From the NCBI RefSeq assembly GCF_004331685.1, contig NZ_SJSM01000021.1:22415-86414 (forward strand): a stretch of DNA of 64,000 nucleotides, given 5' to 3'. This stretch comes from Pedobacter hiemivivus. Lineage in GTDB: Bacteria > Bacteroidota > Bacteroidia > Sphingobacteriales > Sphingobacteriaceae. A program made the translations under genes and the position numbers. Shown here in pieces: positions 43,843 through 53,783 of this stretch; within the stretch, counting starts at the first letter, position 1; each line of letters opens with the position of its first letter. A model generated the notes under the pieces. That model did no database searches and was not told where the DNA came from. It saw only the letters and a list, made by a program, of their open reading frames with translations.

Positions 43843-45351
43843 ATGGCAATTGTAAATTCAATTTTCACCTGGTATATGAAAAAGCGAGTTCATCAGATCG
43901 AGCTTTTTATGAAGTACCCACATGATGTACAGGAAGAATGGTTTCATAAACTGATTTCCAGCGCGGAATATACAGAATGGGGATTAAAATACGATTACCA
44001 GTCAATCCTTAGCCCGCAGCAATTTAAAGAAAGAGTACCCATACAAAACTATGATACCCTAAAGCCTTACATTGAACGTATGCTTAAGGGGGAACAAAAT
44101 ATTCTCTGGCCTTCGGAGATTAAATGGTTTGCCAAATCATCAGGCACAACCAGCGACAGAAGTAAATTTATCCCAGTATCTGAAGAATCTTTGCAGGAAT
44201 GCCATTTTAAAGGCGGAAAGGACATGTTATCCATCTTTTGCAACAACAGGCCCCACAACCAGATTCTTACAGGAAAAGGCTTGGTATTGGGTGGAAGTCA
44301 CCAGATTAATCAGCTGAATGAAGATTCTTTTTACGGTGATCTTTCAGCTGTACTCATCAAAAATCTGCCGGTATGGGCCGAATACTACCGCACGCCAAAC
44401 ATTTCTATTGCCCTGATGGACAATTATGAAGAAAAGATGGAAAAGATGGCAGAGGCAACGATAAAAGAGAATGTAACCAATATTGCCGGAGTACCTACCT
44501 GGACCATCGTTCTAGCCAAAAAAGTTTTAGAAATAACTGGCAAAAAACATTTATTGGAAGTATGGCCAAATCTTGAACTTTACATACATGGTGCCGTTAA
44601 CTTTAAACCTTACAGAGAACAATTTAAAGAACTGATTCCATGTAATGACATGTATTACCTGGAAACGTATAATGCCTCGGAAGGCTTTTTTGGCATACAG
44701 GACGAAGTAAATTCTGATGAAATGCTATTGATGCTGGATTATGGAATTTATTACGAATTCTTGCCTTTAGAGCAACTTGAGGACGAGCATCCTCGGACAC
44801 TATCACTTGCTGAAGTGGAGTTGAATAAGAATTATGCGATCATCATTTCTACCAATGGTGGCTTATGGCGCTACATGATTGGAGATACTGTACAGTTTAC
44901 CAACCTTTCTCCTTACCGCATTAAAATTACCGGTCGAACCAAGCATTTTATCAATGCTTTTGGAGAAGAGGTTATTATTGACAATGCAGAGCAAGCCATT
45001 TGCAAAGCTTGTACCGAAACAAATGCGGTTTTTAAAGATTATACCGCCTGCCCGATCTATTTTAAAGGAGAAGAAGTAGGCGGCCACGAATGGATCATAG
45101 AATTTGACCAACAGCCAAATGATTTTGAAAAGTTTGTAGATGTGCTGGATCAAACGCTAAGGGACGTGAATTCTGACTACGATGCAAAGCGATTTAAAGA
45201 TCTTGCGCTGCGCAGACCCAAAGTCCATAATGCACCTGCAAATACATTTTACAACTGGCTAAAATCGAAAGGAAAGCTAGGTGGGCAACATAAAGTACCG
45301 CGACTGGCCAATGACAGAAAGTATGTAGACGATATCTTATCGATACTTTAG
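43843..45351 (+). CDS. GH3-type acyl-adenylating enzyme (GH3 auxin-responsive promoter family)
   Basis: A 502-residue ANL-superfamily protein. The ATP motif reads KSSGTTSDRSKFIPVS, the second NASEGFFGIQ, and the C-terminal TGRTKHFINAFGEEVIIDNAEQAI resembles the P8/P9 region of GH3 enzymes. In plants GH3 enzymes conjugate amino acids to hormones; bacterial ones probably adenylate a carboxylic acid for amide formation. It lies 21 bp downstream of lptB, a recurrent Bacteroidota neighbour. Substrate unknown. Confidence 0.9.
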   Translation: MAIVNSIFTWYMKKRVHQIELFMKYPHDVQEEWFHKLISSAEYTEWGLKYDYQSILSPQQFKERVPIQNYDTLKPYIERMLKGEQNILWPSEIKWFAKSSGTTSDRSKFIPVSEESLQECHFKGGKDMLSIFCNNRPHNQILTGKGLVLGGSHQINQLNEDSFYGDLSAVLIKNLPVWAEYYRTPNISIALMDNYEEKMEKMAEATIKENVTNIAGVPTWTIVLAKKVLEITGKKHLLEVWPNLELYIHGAVNFKPYREQFKELIPCNDMYYLETYNASEGFFGIQDEVNSDEMLLMLDYGIYYEFLPLEQLEDEHPRTLSLAEVELNKNYAIIISTNGGLWRYMIGDTVQFTNLSPYRIKITGRTKHFINAFGEEVIIDNAEQAICKACTETNAVFKDYTACPIYFKGEEVGGHEWIIEFDQQPNDFEKFVDVLDQTLRDVNSDYDAKRFKDLALRRPKVHNAPANTFYNWLKSKGKLGGQHKVPRLANDRKYVDDILSIL

Positions 45352-45386
45352 CCAAACTACTATTTTTATTGTTTTTATAAGTGATG

Positions 45387-45417
45387 TTGTGATTCTGTAT
45401 TTTTTTAGTTAAATTTA
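45387..45417 (+). promoter_or_regulatory. Candidate promoter of the CBS gene
   Basis: TTG (45387-45389), 20-base spacer, TAAATTTA (45410-45417), one mismatch to TAnnTTTG, 22 bases before the ATG. Confidence 0.45.
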
Positions 45418-45439
45418 ATTAGCTAAATATGAATCTCTT

Positions 45440-45868
45440 ATGAAGACTGTAAAACAACTACTCAACACCAAATCGGTTCAAATCTTCTCAATAACCGAAC
45501 AATCTTCTGTGTTAGACGCCCTGAAGGTAATGATGGAAAAGAACATTAGTTCCCTACTTGTGATGGACGAAGGAAGTCTAAAAGGTATTTTTACGGAAAG
45601 AGATTATGCCCGAAAGATTATCCTACATGGTAAATCTTCTGCCGAAACTTCTGTACAAGAAGTCATGACAGCAAACCCAATTACAGTATCAACTTCAGAT
45701 ACCATTGAGTTTTGTATGGGTATCATGACTGATAAACACATCAGGCATTTACCAGTAATGGAGAACGATCAACTACATGGGATGGTATCTATCGGAGATT
45801 TGGTGAAATTCATTATCGAAGATCAGAAACAAACCATTTCTCAATTGGAAAGCTATATCACCAGTTAA
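45440..45868 (+). CDS. Tandem CBS-domain protein
   Basis: A 142-residue cytosolic protein made only of a CBS pair: the first VQIFSITEQSSVLDALKVMMEKNISSLLVMDEGSLKGIFTERDYARKI and the second VMTANPITVSTSDTIEFCMGIMTDKHIRHLPVMENDQLHGMVSIGDLVKFI. CBS pairs bind adenine nucleotides such as AMP or c-di-AMP, so a link to cdaA is possible but not shown. Single gene with its own terminator. Confidence 0.93.
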   Translation: MKTVKQLLNTKSVQIFSITEQSSVLDALKVMMEKNISSLLVMDEGSLKGIFTERDYARKIILHGKSSAETSVQEVMTANPITVSTSDTIEFCMGIMTDKHIRHLPVMENDQLHGMVSIGDLVKFIIEDQKQTISQLESYITS

Positions 45869-45884
45869 ACACGACGACTATACA

Positions 45885-45925
45885 AAAAAGGGTCTGTGTC
45901 ACGCAAAATGATACAGACCCTTTTT
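45885..45925. terminator. Bidirectional terminator
   Basis: AAAAAGGGTCTGT (45885-45897) and ACAGACCCTTTTT (45913-45925) are perfect reverse complements between convergent genes. Confidence 0.85.
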
Positions 45926-45943
45926 ACTGGACTATTAAATCCC

Positions 45944-47989
45944 TTACCAGATTTTAACCCTTTTATCAGGGGCAAGATATAATGAATCCGTAGGTTTCAC
46001 ATTAAATGCAGTATAAAATTCAGGTATATTCCTTACCACACCATTCACTCTAAATTTAGCAGGCGAATGCGGATCGGTACCAACCTGATTTCTCAAGTTC
46101 TCCTCAGTAGATTTATTCAACCAGGCCTGTCCCCAGCCAATAAACACTCTTTGTATGCCAGTAAACCCATCCATAACCGGAGCTGGTTTACCATTCAAAC
46201 TCGCGTTATAAGCTCTTAATGCAATGCTTAAACCACCAAGGTCACCAATGTTTTCGCCTAGTGTAAACGCTCCATTTACGCTCAAATCAGGAAAAACTTT
46301 AAAGCCATTGTATTGGGCCACCAATGCGCTGGTTCTTTTCTTAAACTCTTCAGTGTCTTTCTTAGTCCACCAATTGCGCATCACACCATCACCATCAAAA
46401 GTACTACCCTGATCATCAAAACCATGGCCAACCTCATGTCCAATTACCGCACCAATACCGCCATAATTTACAGCATCATCAGCATTCATATCAAAGAATG
46501 GTGGTTGTAAAATTGCCGCTGGGAATACAATTTCATTCATTGGCGGATTATAATATGCATTTACCGTCTGCGGAGTCATGCCCCACTCAGATCGATCAAC
46601 AGGTTTACCCAATTTATTGATGGTTCTGTTGTATTCAAATTCGGTTGCACGTAACTGATTTCCATAAAGGTCACCCTTAACCACTTTCAAAGTGCTGTAA
46701 TCTCTCCATTTATCAGGATAACCGATTTTAGGCGTAAACTTACTAATCTTCACCAAAGCCTGCTTTTTAGTCTCCGGACTCATCCAGTCAAGCTCTTTAA
46801 TGCTAGATTCATAAGCTTTTAAAAGATTCTCCACCAATTTCAACATGCGCTCTTTAGCTACCGATGGGAAATGTTTCTCTACATATAACTTACCCACCAT
46901 TTCGCCAAGATTGTCATTTACCACATCTACCGCTCTGCGCCATTGTGGCTTCATTTCTTTAACCCCTTTAAGCGTTGTTGCATAAAAGTTAAAGTTTTCT
47001 TTATCCAATGCCGTATTTAAGGAAGTCGCAGCGCCATGAATCACGCCCCATTTCAAATAGTTTTTCCAGGTGTCAATTGGCGTGTTTTTCAAAATTGCAG
47101 TCAGGTCTTTAGTGTAAGCCACCTGCGTTACCACTAAGCTATCTACACCTTTAATACCACCATCAGCAAGCAAAGTATTCCAATCGAAATCAGCAAGTAG
47201 CTTATTCAGATCCTTAACCGCATACTTGTTGTATAAAGCTGCCATATCTCTGGTATCTTCCTTTTTCATATGCTTAGCAGCAAGTAAGGTTTCCAAAGCC
47301 ATGATTTCTTTTGCTTTCTTAGCAGCATCAGGTATTCCAGCAATCTTCAACATATTTTCGATATGCAAAACATACTTGTCGCGGATCTCCTTTGATTTTG
47401 CATCAGTAAGCAAGTAATAATCCCTGTCAGGCAAGCCTAAACCACCCTGCCAGCTATACAACATATATTTTTTGGGATCTTTGAAATCTTCCATCACCCC
47501 AAGACCGAAAGGAATTTTAAAGCCAATCTTATTCGCATAAGCAAAATAAGCGGCAAGATCTTTATTGGATGTAAGTGCATCAATTTTCTTGAATTCTGGA
47601 GCTAAAGGTGCCAAACCAATCGAATCGCGCACTTTCATATTCATATAGGAATCAAAAAAGTCACCGATCTTCTGTTCTTCCGAACCATCTTTCGAGTTAC
47701 TTTTTGCAGCTGTTTCAATAATAGCTTTTACATCATCCTGTGTTTTATCCGCTAAAATAGCCATTGCACCAAAAGACGCCTTATCCGAAGGAATTTTAGT
47801 GCTTTTCATCCAGGTGCCATTAACATATTCTGTAAAGTTATTGCCTGGCACCGCAGTGGTATCCATGTTTTTAAGGATAATCCCAGACTGAAGTTCGCCC
47901 GTTTTAACGTCGGAATTACTGCAGGCAGCCAGGAATAAGATTGTTCCAGCGAGTGCCGGAATCCCTATTGATCTGTTTATTTTTACCAT
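45944..47989 (-). CDS. pepO: M13 family metallopeptidase (neprilysin/PepO type), lipoprotein
   Basis: A 681-residue zinc peptidase exported as a lipoprotein (lipobox ending at Cys23, LAACSN). Zinc motif HEVGH at residues 518-522, and ENIGDLGG with the third ligand Glu579 and Asp583. The family C-terminal CxVW is present only as VKIW. M13 enzymes trim peptides of limited size outside the cell. A -7 box sits at 48010-48017, so it is transcribed separately from the GyrI-like gene. Confidence 0.95.
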   Translation of the reverse strand: MVKINRSIGIPALAGTILFLAACSNSDVKTGELQSGIILKNMDTTAVPGNNFTEYVNGTWMKSTKIPSDKASFGAMAILADKTQDDVKAIIETAAKSNSKDGSEEQKIGDFFDSYMNMKVRDSIGLAPLAPEFKKIDALTSNKDLAAYFAYANKIGFKIPFGLGVMEDFKDPKKYMLYSWQGGLGLPDRDYYLLTDAKSKEIRDKYVLHIENMLKIAGIPDAAKKAKEIMALETLLAAKHMKKEDTRDMAALYNKYAVKDLNKLLADFDWNTLLADGGIKGVDSLVVTQVAYTKDLTAILKNTPIDTWKNYLKWGVIHGAATSLNTALDKENFNFYATTLKGVKEMKPQWRRAVDVVNDNLGEMVGKLYVEKHFPSVAKERMLKLVENLLKAYESSIKELDWMSPETKKQALVKISKFTPKIGYPDKWRDYSTLKVVKGDLYGNQLRATEFEYNRTINKLGKPVDRSEWGMTPQTVNAYYNPPMNEIVFPAAILQPPFFDMNADDAVNYGGIGAVIGHEVGHGFDDQGSTFDGDGVMRNWWTKKDTEEFKKRTSALVAQYNGFKVFPDLSVNGAFTLGENIGDLGGLSIALRAYNASLNGKPAPVMDGFTGIQRVFIGWGQAWLNKSTEENLRNQVGTDPHSPAKFRVNGVVRNIPEFYTAFNVKPTDSLYLAPDKRVKIW

Positions 47990-48009
47990 AAGTTATGAGT
48001 TAGTATATT

Positions 48010-48017
48010 CAAACTTA
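48010..48017 (-). promoter_or_regulatory. -7 box of the pepO promoter
   Basis: On the minus strand TAAGTTTG matches TAnnTTTG exactly; it lies 20 bases before the pepO ATG. No clear -33 element. Confidence 0.45.
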
Positions 48018-48037
48018 GTAAAAATTTAAAGCTCTGA

Positions 48038-48496
48038 TTACTTAACTGCCAGATAAATATCAACTTCTGCATCTTCCGGATTTCGGGAACGCTCTCCGTA
48101 CACCTCAAAATCAGCCGTATACGCTCTTGGAATCTCAGCATTCCAGATTTCCAGCCATGCATCGAATACCGCACCTTGCAATAAATTTCCTTTAGCAGTA
48201 CATTTCATATATGGTCCTTCTTCAATTAACAACCCTGAAAAGCCTTCGGGGATATGATCCAGGTTTTCTACCTTGTAACCAATCAACGTAGTATAGGGTT
48301 GTGTATAATCACCCTCATAGGCAGTGTACACGCTGTAAATATCGTCACCTATCCTTCCAGGTATTTTTGCAGAAATATCAGTTGCCCAAAACCTTGCCCA
48401 CAATTCAGGGATATCTTTTGCCGCATGCCCTTCAGCATTGCTAGTTCGTACTGTAATTCCTATAACAGGAAATGATCTGAGTGTTTGCTTTTCCAT
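48038..48496 (-). CDS. GyrI-like / effector-binding domain protein
   Basis: A 152-residue cytosolic protein matching the stand-alone GyrI-like small-molecule-binding domain: FPVIGITVRTSNAEGHAAKDIPELWARF, then YSVYTAYEGDYTQPYTTLIGYKV and a beta-rich C-terminus ending in VDIYLAVK. Members bind drugs or small molecules, or hydrolyse cyclopropanoid toxins. There is no DNA-binding domain. The -7-like box TATATTTG lies on the minus strand at 48523-48516. Confidence 0.85.
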   Translation of the reverse strand: MEKQTLRSFPVIGITVRTSNAEGHAAKDIPELWARFWATDISAKIPGRIGDDIYSVYTAYEGDYTQPYTTLIGYKVENLDHIPEGFSGLLIEEGPYMKCTAKGNLLQGAVFDAWLEIWNAEIPRAYTADFEVYGERSRNPEDAEVDIYLAVK

Positions 48497-48616
48497 TTTT
48501 CGATGATTTATGGAGCAAATATAGATCGGGCTGTGACAACCCTATGTCAGTCATCTATTACGCTCTCATTTTTTTGTATAGAAAAATTTATTTAACATTG
48601 AGCGCAATAGAGCTCC

Positions 48617-49225
48617 ATGTTTACAGACCAATCAGATATTCCTGAAAATCATACGCTGCTGACTAAGCTCAGAAATGGCGATGAATTGGCATTTGCACAA
48701 ATCTACAACCAGTACAGGAGCAAAATGTACCTTTATGCCTACAATCTGTGTAAGTCGTCTGAAACTGCAGAAGAGATTGTTCAGGAAGTTTTTATCAGGT
48801 TATGGCAAAAGAAAGAACAGATCAATACCGATTTAAACTTTAGTGCCTACCTCAAAAAAATCACCCTAAATCACGTCCTCAATCATCTTAAAAAGGTAGC
48901 GCGCGAAAAAAGTCTGCAAGATGAAATATTCCATTACATTGAAACCATCCGTAATACGACAGAAGACAATCTACTGGAAAAAGAACTGCTAAAAACCTAC
49001 GATGAAGCCATCGAGAACCTGCCTCCTCAAAAAAAAATCATCTACCAGATGAGCCGTAATGAAGAGATGAGTCATGATGAAATCGCTGAAAAATTGAACA
49101 TTTCAAAAAATACGGTAAAAAACCATATGGTAGAAGCCACAAAATTCATCCGCAGTTATGTAAATAAACATGGAAGCATTGTTTGCTTTATCATTGCTTC
49201 ATCAAATTATTTTCGCCCGCACTAG
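48617..49225 (+). CDS. ECF-type RNA polymerase sigma factor
   Basis: A 202-residue sigma-70 family protein with region 2 (FAQIYNQYRSKMYLYAYNLCKSSETAEEIVQEVFIRLWQ) and region 4 (LPPQKKIIYQMSRNEEMSHDEIAEKLNISKNTVKNHM). It is the Bacteroidota ECF type that drives a nearby TonB receptor locus. Its partner FecR gene follows after 69 bases. Likely activated by the receptor at 50327. Confidence 0.93.
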   Translation: MFTDQSDIPENHTLLTKLRNGDELAFAQIYNQYRSKMYLYAYNLCKSSETAEEIVQEVFIRLWQKKEQINTDLNFSAYLKKITLNHVLNHLKKVAREKSLQDEIFHYIETIRNTTEDNLLEKELLKTYDEAIENLPPQKKIIYQMSRNEEMSHDEIAEKLNISKNTVKNHMVEATKFIRSYVNKHGSIVCFIIASSNYFRPH

Positions 49226-49294
49226 TCCCCTCCCCTTTTTCAATTGTATTGTAATAAACGAGCTTCGTAAAAGGGCTCGCTAAATTATTAAACC

Positions 49295-50284
49295 GTGGAA
49301 GAAAAAGAGCAATTAAAATACTTATACAGCCTATACCTGAACAACCAGTGTAACGCCACAGAACTTAAACAATTCTTTGACTTGCTAAATAAAAGCAATA
49401 CAGATCTGGAACTACTGGCTTTAATGTCCAACACCTGGGATCAAACGAATGCTTTGCCGGAAGAAGGTTTAATTCCTCCATTCCTAAAAACAGAAGCTCA
49501 ACAAGTAAAATTACACCCTACCAGGAAGCCCTACCTTGGTTTACAAAAATGGATTGGTGTTGCAGCATTGCTCCTACTATTTACAGGCGCATATTTTTAC
49601 CGGTCAGCCATTACCCAAATATTTAACACGGCCCCAAAATATCAGTTAGCCGCAGCTTCAAACCAACGTAAACAATTACAACTCGCCGATGGCACCAAAG
49701 TATGGCTTAGCCCAAACAGTAAATTAAGCTATCCTGATAAATTTGAAGGAGCCGAAAGATTGGTATCACTTGATGGTGAAGCTTTCTTTGAAGTAAGCCA
49801 TGACACCAAACATCCATTCATCATAAAAAGTGGAGAGGTAAGTACAACTGTACTGGGTACCAGTTTTAATGTTAGCGCATACGCTCGACAACATACTATC
49901 GATGTAACACTGGTTACAGGAAGAGTAGCTGTAGCCCTAAATACCGAAAACAATACCCAGCGAGATACAATAACGGCCAATCAAAGAATTACCGTTGATA
50001 AGATGACATCAAAAATCACAAAGCTGAACTATCCTGATGCCTCAACCTTCCTGAGCAAGCGATTAGGCTTATATGAATACAAAGGAGCAACACTTGAGGA
50101 AGTTGGCAGCGACTTAGAAAACCAGTACAACATAAAAATTCAATTGGATCAGGAACTGTCTTCGAAAGCATTCTATGGTAACCTGAACATGACTAGTCCA
50201 TTAAATGAAACCCTAAATAAATTATGTATAGTGATGGAAGCGAAATGGAAAAAAGAAGGAGAACGCTATACAATCATAAAATAA
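49295..50284 (+). CDS. FecR family anti-sigma factor
   Basis: A 329-residue protein starting with GTG at 49295. It has an N-terminal cytosolic region, one membrane segment (GVAALLLLFTGAYFY, about residues 89-103), a periplasmic FecR domain (AASNQRKQLQLADGTKVWLSPNSKLSYP, SLDGEAFFEVSHDTKHPF) and a C-terminal DUF4974-type domain (LYEYKGATLEEVGSDLENQYNIKI). It holds the sigma factor until the receptor signals. Neighbours on both sides match this role. Confidence 0.93.
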   Translation: MEEKEQLKYLYSLYLNNQCNATELKQFFDLLNKSNTDLELLALMSNTWDQTNALPEEGLIPPFLKTEAQQVKLHPTRKPYLGLQKWIGVAALLLLFTGAYFYRSAITQIFNTAPKYQLAAASNQRKQLQLADGTKVWLSPNSKLSYPDKFEGAERLVSLDGEAFFEVSHDTKHPFIIKSGEVSTTVLGTSFNVSAYARQHTIDVTLVTGRVAVALNTENNTQRDTITANQRITVDKMTSKITKLNYPDASTFLSKRLGLYEYKGATLEEVGSDLENQYNIKIQLDQELSSKAFYGNLNMTSPLNETLNKLCIVMEAKWKKEGERYTIIK

Positions 50285-50326
50285 ACGCCTTTAAAAGGCC
50301 ATAATCTTTAAACACACAAAATCTAT

Positions 50327-52972
50327 ATGAAACGAAATGGACAAGTCAGATTTCTGACATGCATTGCCATAGTATTGCTGCTATTATTGATCGTACAAAC
50401 CCATGCATGGGCACAAGACCCGCTTGCAAAACGCATTACAATTACCCTTAAAAACGAGCCCTTAAAAACAGCGTTGGATAAGATCACCAACATAAGCGGG
50501 ATTAAATTCACGTACAATGAACAGGTGGCCAGCAGCACTGTAAAACTTCGCGTAAGTGCTAAAGACAGCCCTCTTTCCACAGTGCTAAATGATGCATTTA
50601 CCGGACAGCCACTACAGTTTAGCCCTCTAGGCGCAGAAATATTTATACGTTTTGACCCCGCTAAAGAAAAAAAGCCGGAGGCCGAACCGGCGGCGAATCC
50701 GGCGGCAAGTCAAGGAAAAAGAACTTTAAGTGGTACTATTAAATATGCCAGTACAGGCGAAACGATTATAGCTGCAACCTTGCGTGTAGCAGGAACCAAC
50801 TATGCGACTTCAAGCAATGAATATGGTTTTTATTCTATTACCTTACCTGTGGGTACTTATAGCATCAGTGTAAATGCTGTTGGAACAAAAAGCTATAAGA
50901 CTACAATAGACTTAAACAAAAACACCAGTTTAAACATTGCGCTGCATGATGATTTAAATGAGCTTGAAACCGTAACCATTACCGGAAACAATGATCGAAG
51001 GCGCGTAGACAATCCTCAAATGGGAATGGAACGACTAAGCATCAGCGAGACTAAAAACGTACCAGTGTTACTTGGAGAACGTGATTTGATAAAAACATTG
51101 CAGCTTTTGCCAGGTGTTAAAACTTCGGGCGAAGGCAGCGGTGGCTTCTTTGTACGTGGTGGCAGCGCCGATCAGAATATGATCCTTTTAGACGAAGCGC
51201 CAGTATACAACGCTTCACACCTACTTGGCTTTTTCTCCACCTTTAATTCCGATGCCATAAAAAACGTAACGCTTTATAAGAGCGGGATGCCCGCGCAATA
51301 CGGCGGTGGCTTATCCTCAGTCTTGGATGTTAAAATGAACGACGGAAATAATCAGAAGTTCGGCGTAAGTGGTGGTGTAGGACTTATCGCCGCAAGAATC
51401 AACGTAGAAGGACCCATACAAAAAGAAAAATCTTCTTTCTTGATTTCGGCACGCAGAACTTATGCCGACTTGTTTCTGAAGCTTTCCAGCGATTCAAATG
51501 TCAAAAATTCAGAGCTGTATTTCTATGATGTCAATCTAAAAGCCAATTACATCTTAGGCAATAAAGACAGGTTATTTATATCCGGCTATTTTGGCAAAGA
51601 TGTATTAGGAGCAGACAATGTAGCGGGTATAAATTGGGGCAATGCCACTGCTACCCTACGCTGGAACCACGTTTTTAGCAGCAAACTATTTTCAAATACC
51701 TCAGCTATATTCAGCAATTACAATTATAAAATCAAATCTATTGATGATGAAAGCTCATTAAGCCTTTTCTCACAAATTAGAGACTGGAATTTTAAGCAAG
51801 ATATGCAGTGGTACGCCAATGATAAAAACACACTTAGCTTTGGCCTAAATTCAATATACCATACCATTAAACCAGGCGAAGTTCAGGCAACCGGAAATTC
51901 AGGTCTATTATCACAAGAACTTCAAAACCGATATTCACTTGAGAATGCCGTTTACGCCAGCAACACCTGGAAGGCCAGTAACACTTTAAGCTTCACCTAT
52001 GGATTACGCGTTTCTGCCTTCAGTATCCTTGGCAAAGGTGACTACTATACGTTTGACCCGGAAGGTAATGTAACTGGAACCACCAGCTATGAAAGCGGCG
52101 AAATTGTTAAAACATACGTAAACCTTGAACCAAGAATAGCTGCAGCTATACAGCTAAACAACTCTACTTCCATAAAAGCATCTTATGTTAGAAATGCACA
52201 AAACCTGCATTTAATTTCCAACTCAAATTCATCTTCTCCTACAGACAGATGGGTGGCCAGCACCAATGTCATTAAACCAGAATTGAGCGATCAGGTATCA
52301 CTTGGTTATTATAAAAACCTGGGTAATGACAATTATGAGCTAACCGTTGAAACCTATTACAAAACGCTGCAAAACCAGATCGACTATAGAAACGGGGCTA
52401 ATATCTACACCAATCAACCTATCGAAACCCAATTGCTTTATGGAAAAGGAAGGGCTTATGGTGCAGAGTTTCTATTGAAAAAGAAAAATGGAAAACTAAC
52501 CGGCTGGATTGCTTATACCATCTCTAAAACAGAAAGAAAAATTGATGGCATCAACAGCAATAATTGGTACAATGCCCGTCAAGATCGGACGCATGACATT
52601 TCATTGGTAACTATGTATCAACTGAGTAAAAAATGGTCCTTATCTGCAAACTGGGTATTCTCCACCGGAAATGCAGTTACCTTTCCAAATGGCAAATACA
52701 AATTGCTTGGACATAGCTACTTCTACTTTTCAGATCGCAATGCCGACCGGATGCCAAGCTATCACCGCCTGGATTTGGGCGCAACACGACTACTAAAACA
52801 AACCAAAAAATACTCTTCTGAACTTAGTTTTAGCCTTTACAATGCTTATGGCAGAGAAAATGCATATCGCATTACTTTCAGAGACAAAGAAACAGATCCA
52901 AACAGAACGGAAGCAGTCAGAACAACCCTATTTAGATTCGTTCCTTCAATTTCGTATAATTTTAAATTCTAG
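50327..52972 (+). CDS. TonB-dependent outer-membrane receptor with STN signalling domain
   Basis: An 881-residue outer-membrane protein. Order: signal peptide, STN (secretin/TonB N-terminal) domain (about 35-105; TLKNEPLKTALDKITNISGIKFTYNEQ), a carboxypeptidase-regulatory-like domain (about 133-220), the plug (GVKTSGEGSGGFFVRGGSADQNMILLDEAPVYN), then the beta barrel, ending in SISYNFKF. The STN domain signals to FecR. It is shorter than SusC proteins and is followed by a DUF4249 protein instead of SusD. Substrate unknown. Confidence 0.93.
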   Translation: MKRNGQVRFLTCIAIVLLLLLIVQTHAWAQDPLAKRITITLKNEPLKTALDKITNISGIKFTYNEQVASSTVKLRVSAKDSPLSTVLNDAFTGQPLQFSPLGAEIFIRFDPAKEKKPEAEPAANPAASQGKRTLSGTIKYASTGETIIAATLRVAGTNYATSSNEYGFYSITLPVGTYSISVNAVGTKSYKTTIDLNKNTSLNIALHDDLNELETVTITGNNDRRRVDNPQMGMERLSISETKNVPVLLGERDLIKTLQLLPGVKTSGEGSGGFFVRGGSADQNMILLDEAPVYNASHLLGFFSTFNSDAIKNVTLYKSGMPAQYGGGLSSVLDVKMNDGNNQKFGVSGGVGLIAARINVEGPIQKEKSSFLISARRTYADLFLKLSSDSNVKNSELYFYDVNLKANYILGNKDRLFISGYFGKDVLGADNVAGINWGNATATLRWNHVFSSKLFSNTSAIFSNYNYKIKSIDDESSLSLFSQIRDWNFKQDMQWYANDKNTLSFGLNSIYHTIKPGEVQATGNSGLLSQELQNRYSLENAVYASNTWKASNTLSFTYGLRVSAFSILGKGDYYTFDPEGNVTGTTSYESGEIVKTYVNLEPRIAAAIQLNNSTSIKASYVRNAQNLHLISNSNSSSPTDRWVASTNVIKPELSDQVSLGYYKNLGNDNYELTVETYYKTLQNQIDYRNGANIYTNQPIETQLLYGKGRAYGAEFLLKKKNGKLTGWIAYTISKTERKIDGINSNNWYNARQDRTHDISLVTMYQLSKKWSLSANWVFSTGNAVTFPNGKYKLLGHSYFYFSDRNADRMPSYHRLDLGATRLLKQTKKYSSELSFSLYNAYGRENAYRITFRDKETDPNRTEAVRTTLFRFVPSISYNFKF

Positions 52973-52975
52973 AAT

Positions 52976-53773
52976 ATGAAAACAATACTTCGCTTTATAC
53001 TTTTATTAATGGTATCCGTTCAATGGTCTTGCGAAAAGGCTATAGACTTAAAATTCAAAAACAACGAACTTAAATATGTAATCGAGGGCATCATTACGAA
53101 CGAGCCCGGCACCTGTAAAGTATACATCAGTGAGACCAAAGCGTTTGGCGATGACAACGTTTTTAATGGAATTAGTGGCGCTAGTGTTAAAATTGAAACC
53201 AAAGGCAATACAATTGTGTTAACAGAAGCAGGAAAGGGTATTTACGAGACTGCAGCAATTAATGGCACACCTGGCGAAACCTATAACTTAACGGTTAATA
53301 TTAACGGCGAGTTATTTAAAGCCAGCAGCACCATGCCACAAGTGGTTCCTTTTATGGATTTCACCCTTAAACCAAAAGATTTCGATACAACTAGAGTTAC
53401 GCCTATGGTAAAATTCAAAGATCCTTTGGAAACTAAAAACTACTACTGGTTTCAACAGCTTGTTAACGACAAGATCCAGAAACACTATGAGGTAATGAAT
53501 GATGAGTTCACCCCCGGACAAGAGGTTAACGATTATCTTGTTTTTGAAAACGACACAAAAAACAAGGCCTTAAACTTTAAAAAGGGAGATAAGCTAACCG
53601 CAATAATGCATTGTGTTGATCCAGCTGTATATACTTATCTATTTAGCTTGTTTGGTGCAAATGGATCAGACAATGGCGCAGCACCAAGCAATCCTTTAAC
53701 CAATATAAGTGGTGGTGCACTTGGCTTTTTTAGTGCGCATACCGTACAAGAAAAAACATTAATCATACCATAA
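52976..53773 (+). CDS. DUF4249 family lipoprotein
   Basis: A 265-residue lipoprotein (lipobox ending at Cys19, QWSCEK). N-terminal beta-sandwich with LKYVIEGIITNEPGTCKVYISETKAFGDDN, characteristic of DUF4249, and a C-terminal part with YTYLFSLFGANGSDNGAAPSNPLTNISGGALGFFSAH. These proteins accompany TonB receptors in Bacteroidota much as SusD accompanies SusC, so it probably sits on the outer membrane and helps capture the ligand. It starts three bases after the receptor stop. Confidence 0.9.
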   Translation: MKTILRFILLLMVSVQWSCEKAIDLKFKNNELKYVIEGIITNEPGTCKVYISETKAFGDDNVFNGISGASVKIETKGNTIVLTEAGKGIYETAAINGTPGETYNLTVNINGELFKASSTMPQVVPFMDFTLKPKDFDTTRVTPMVKFKDPLETKNYYWFQQLVNDKIQKHYEVMNDEFTPGQEVNDYLVFENDTKNKALNFKKGDKLTAIMHCVDPAVYTYLFSLFGANGSDNGAAPSNPLTNISGGALGFFSAHTVQEKTLIIP

Positions 53774-53783
53774 TGCAATAAAG

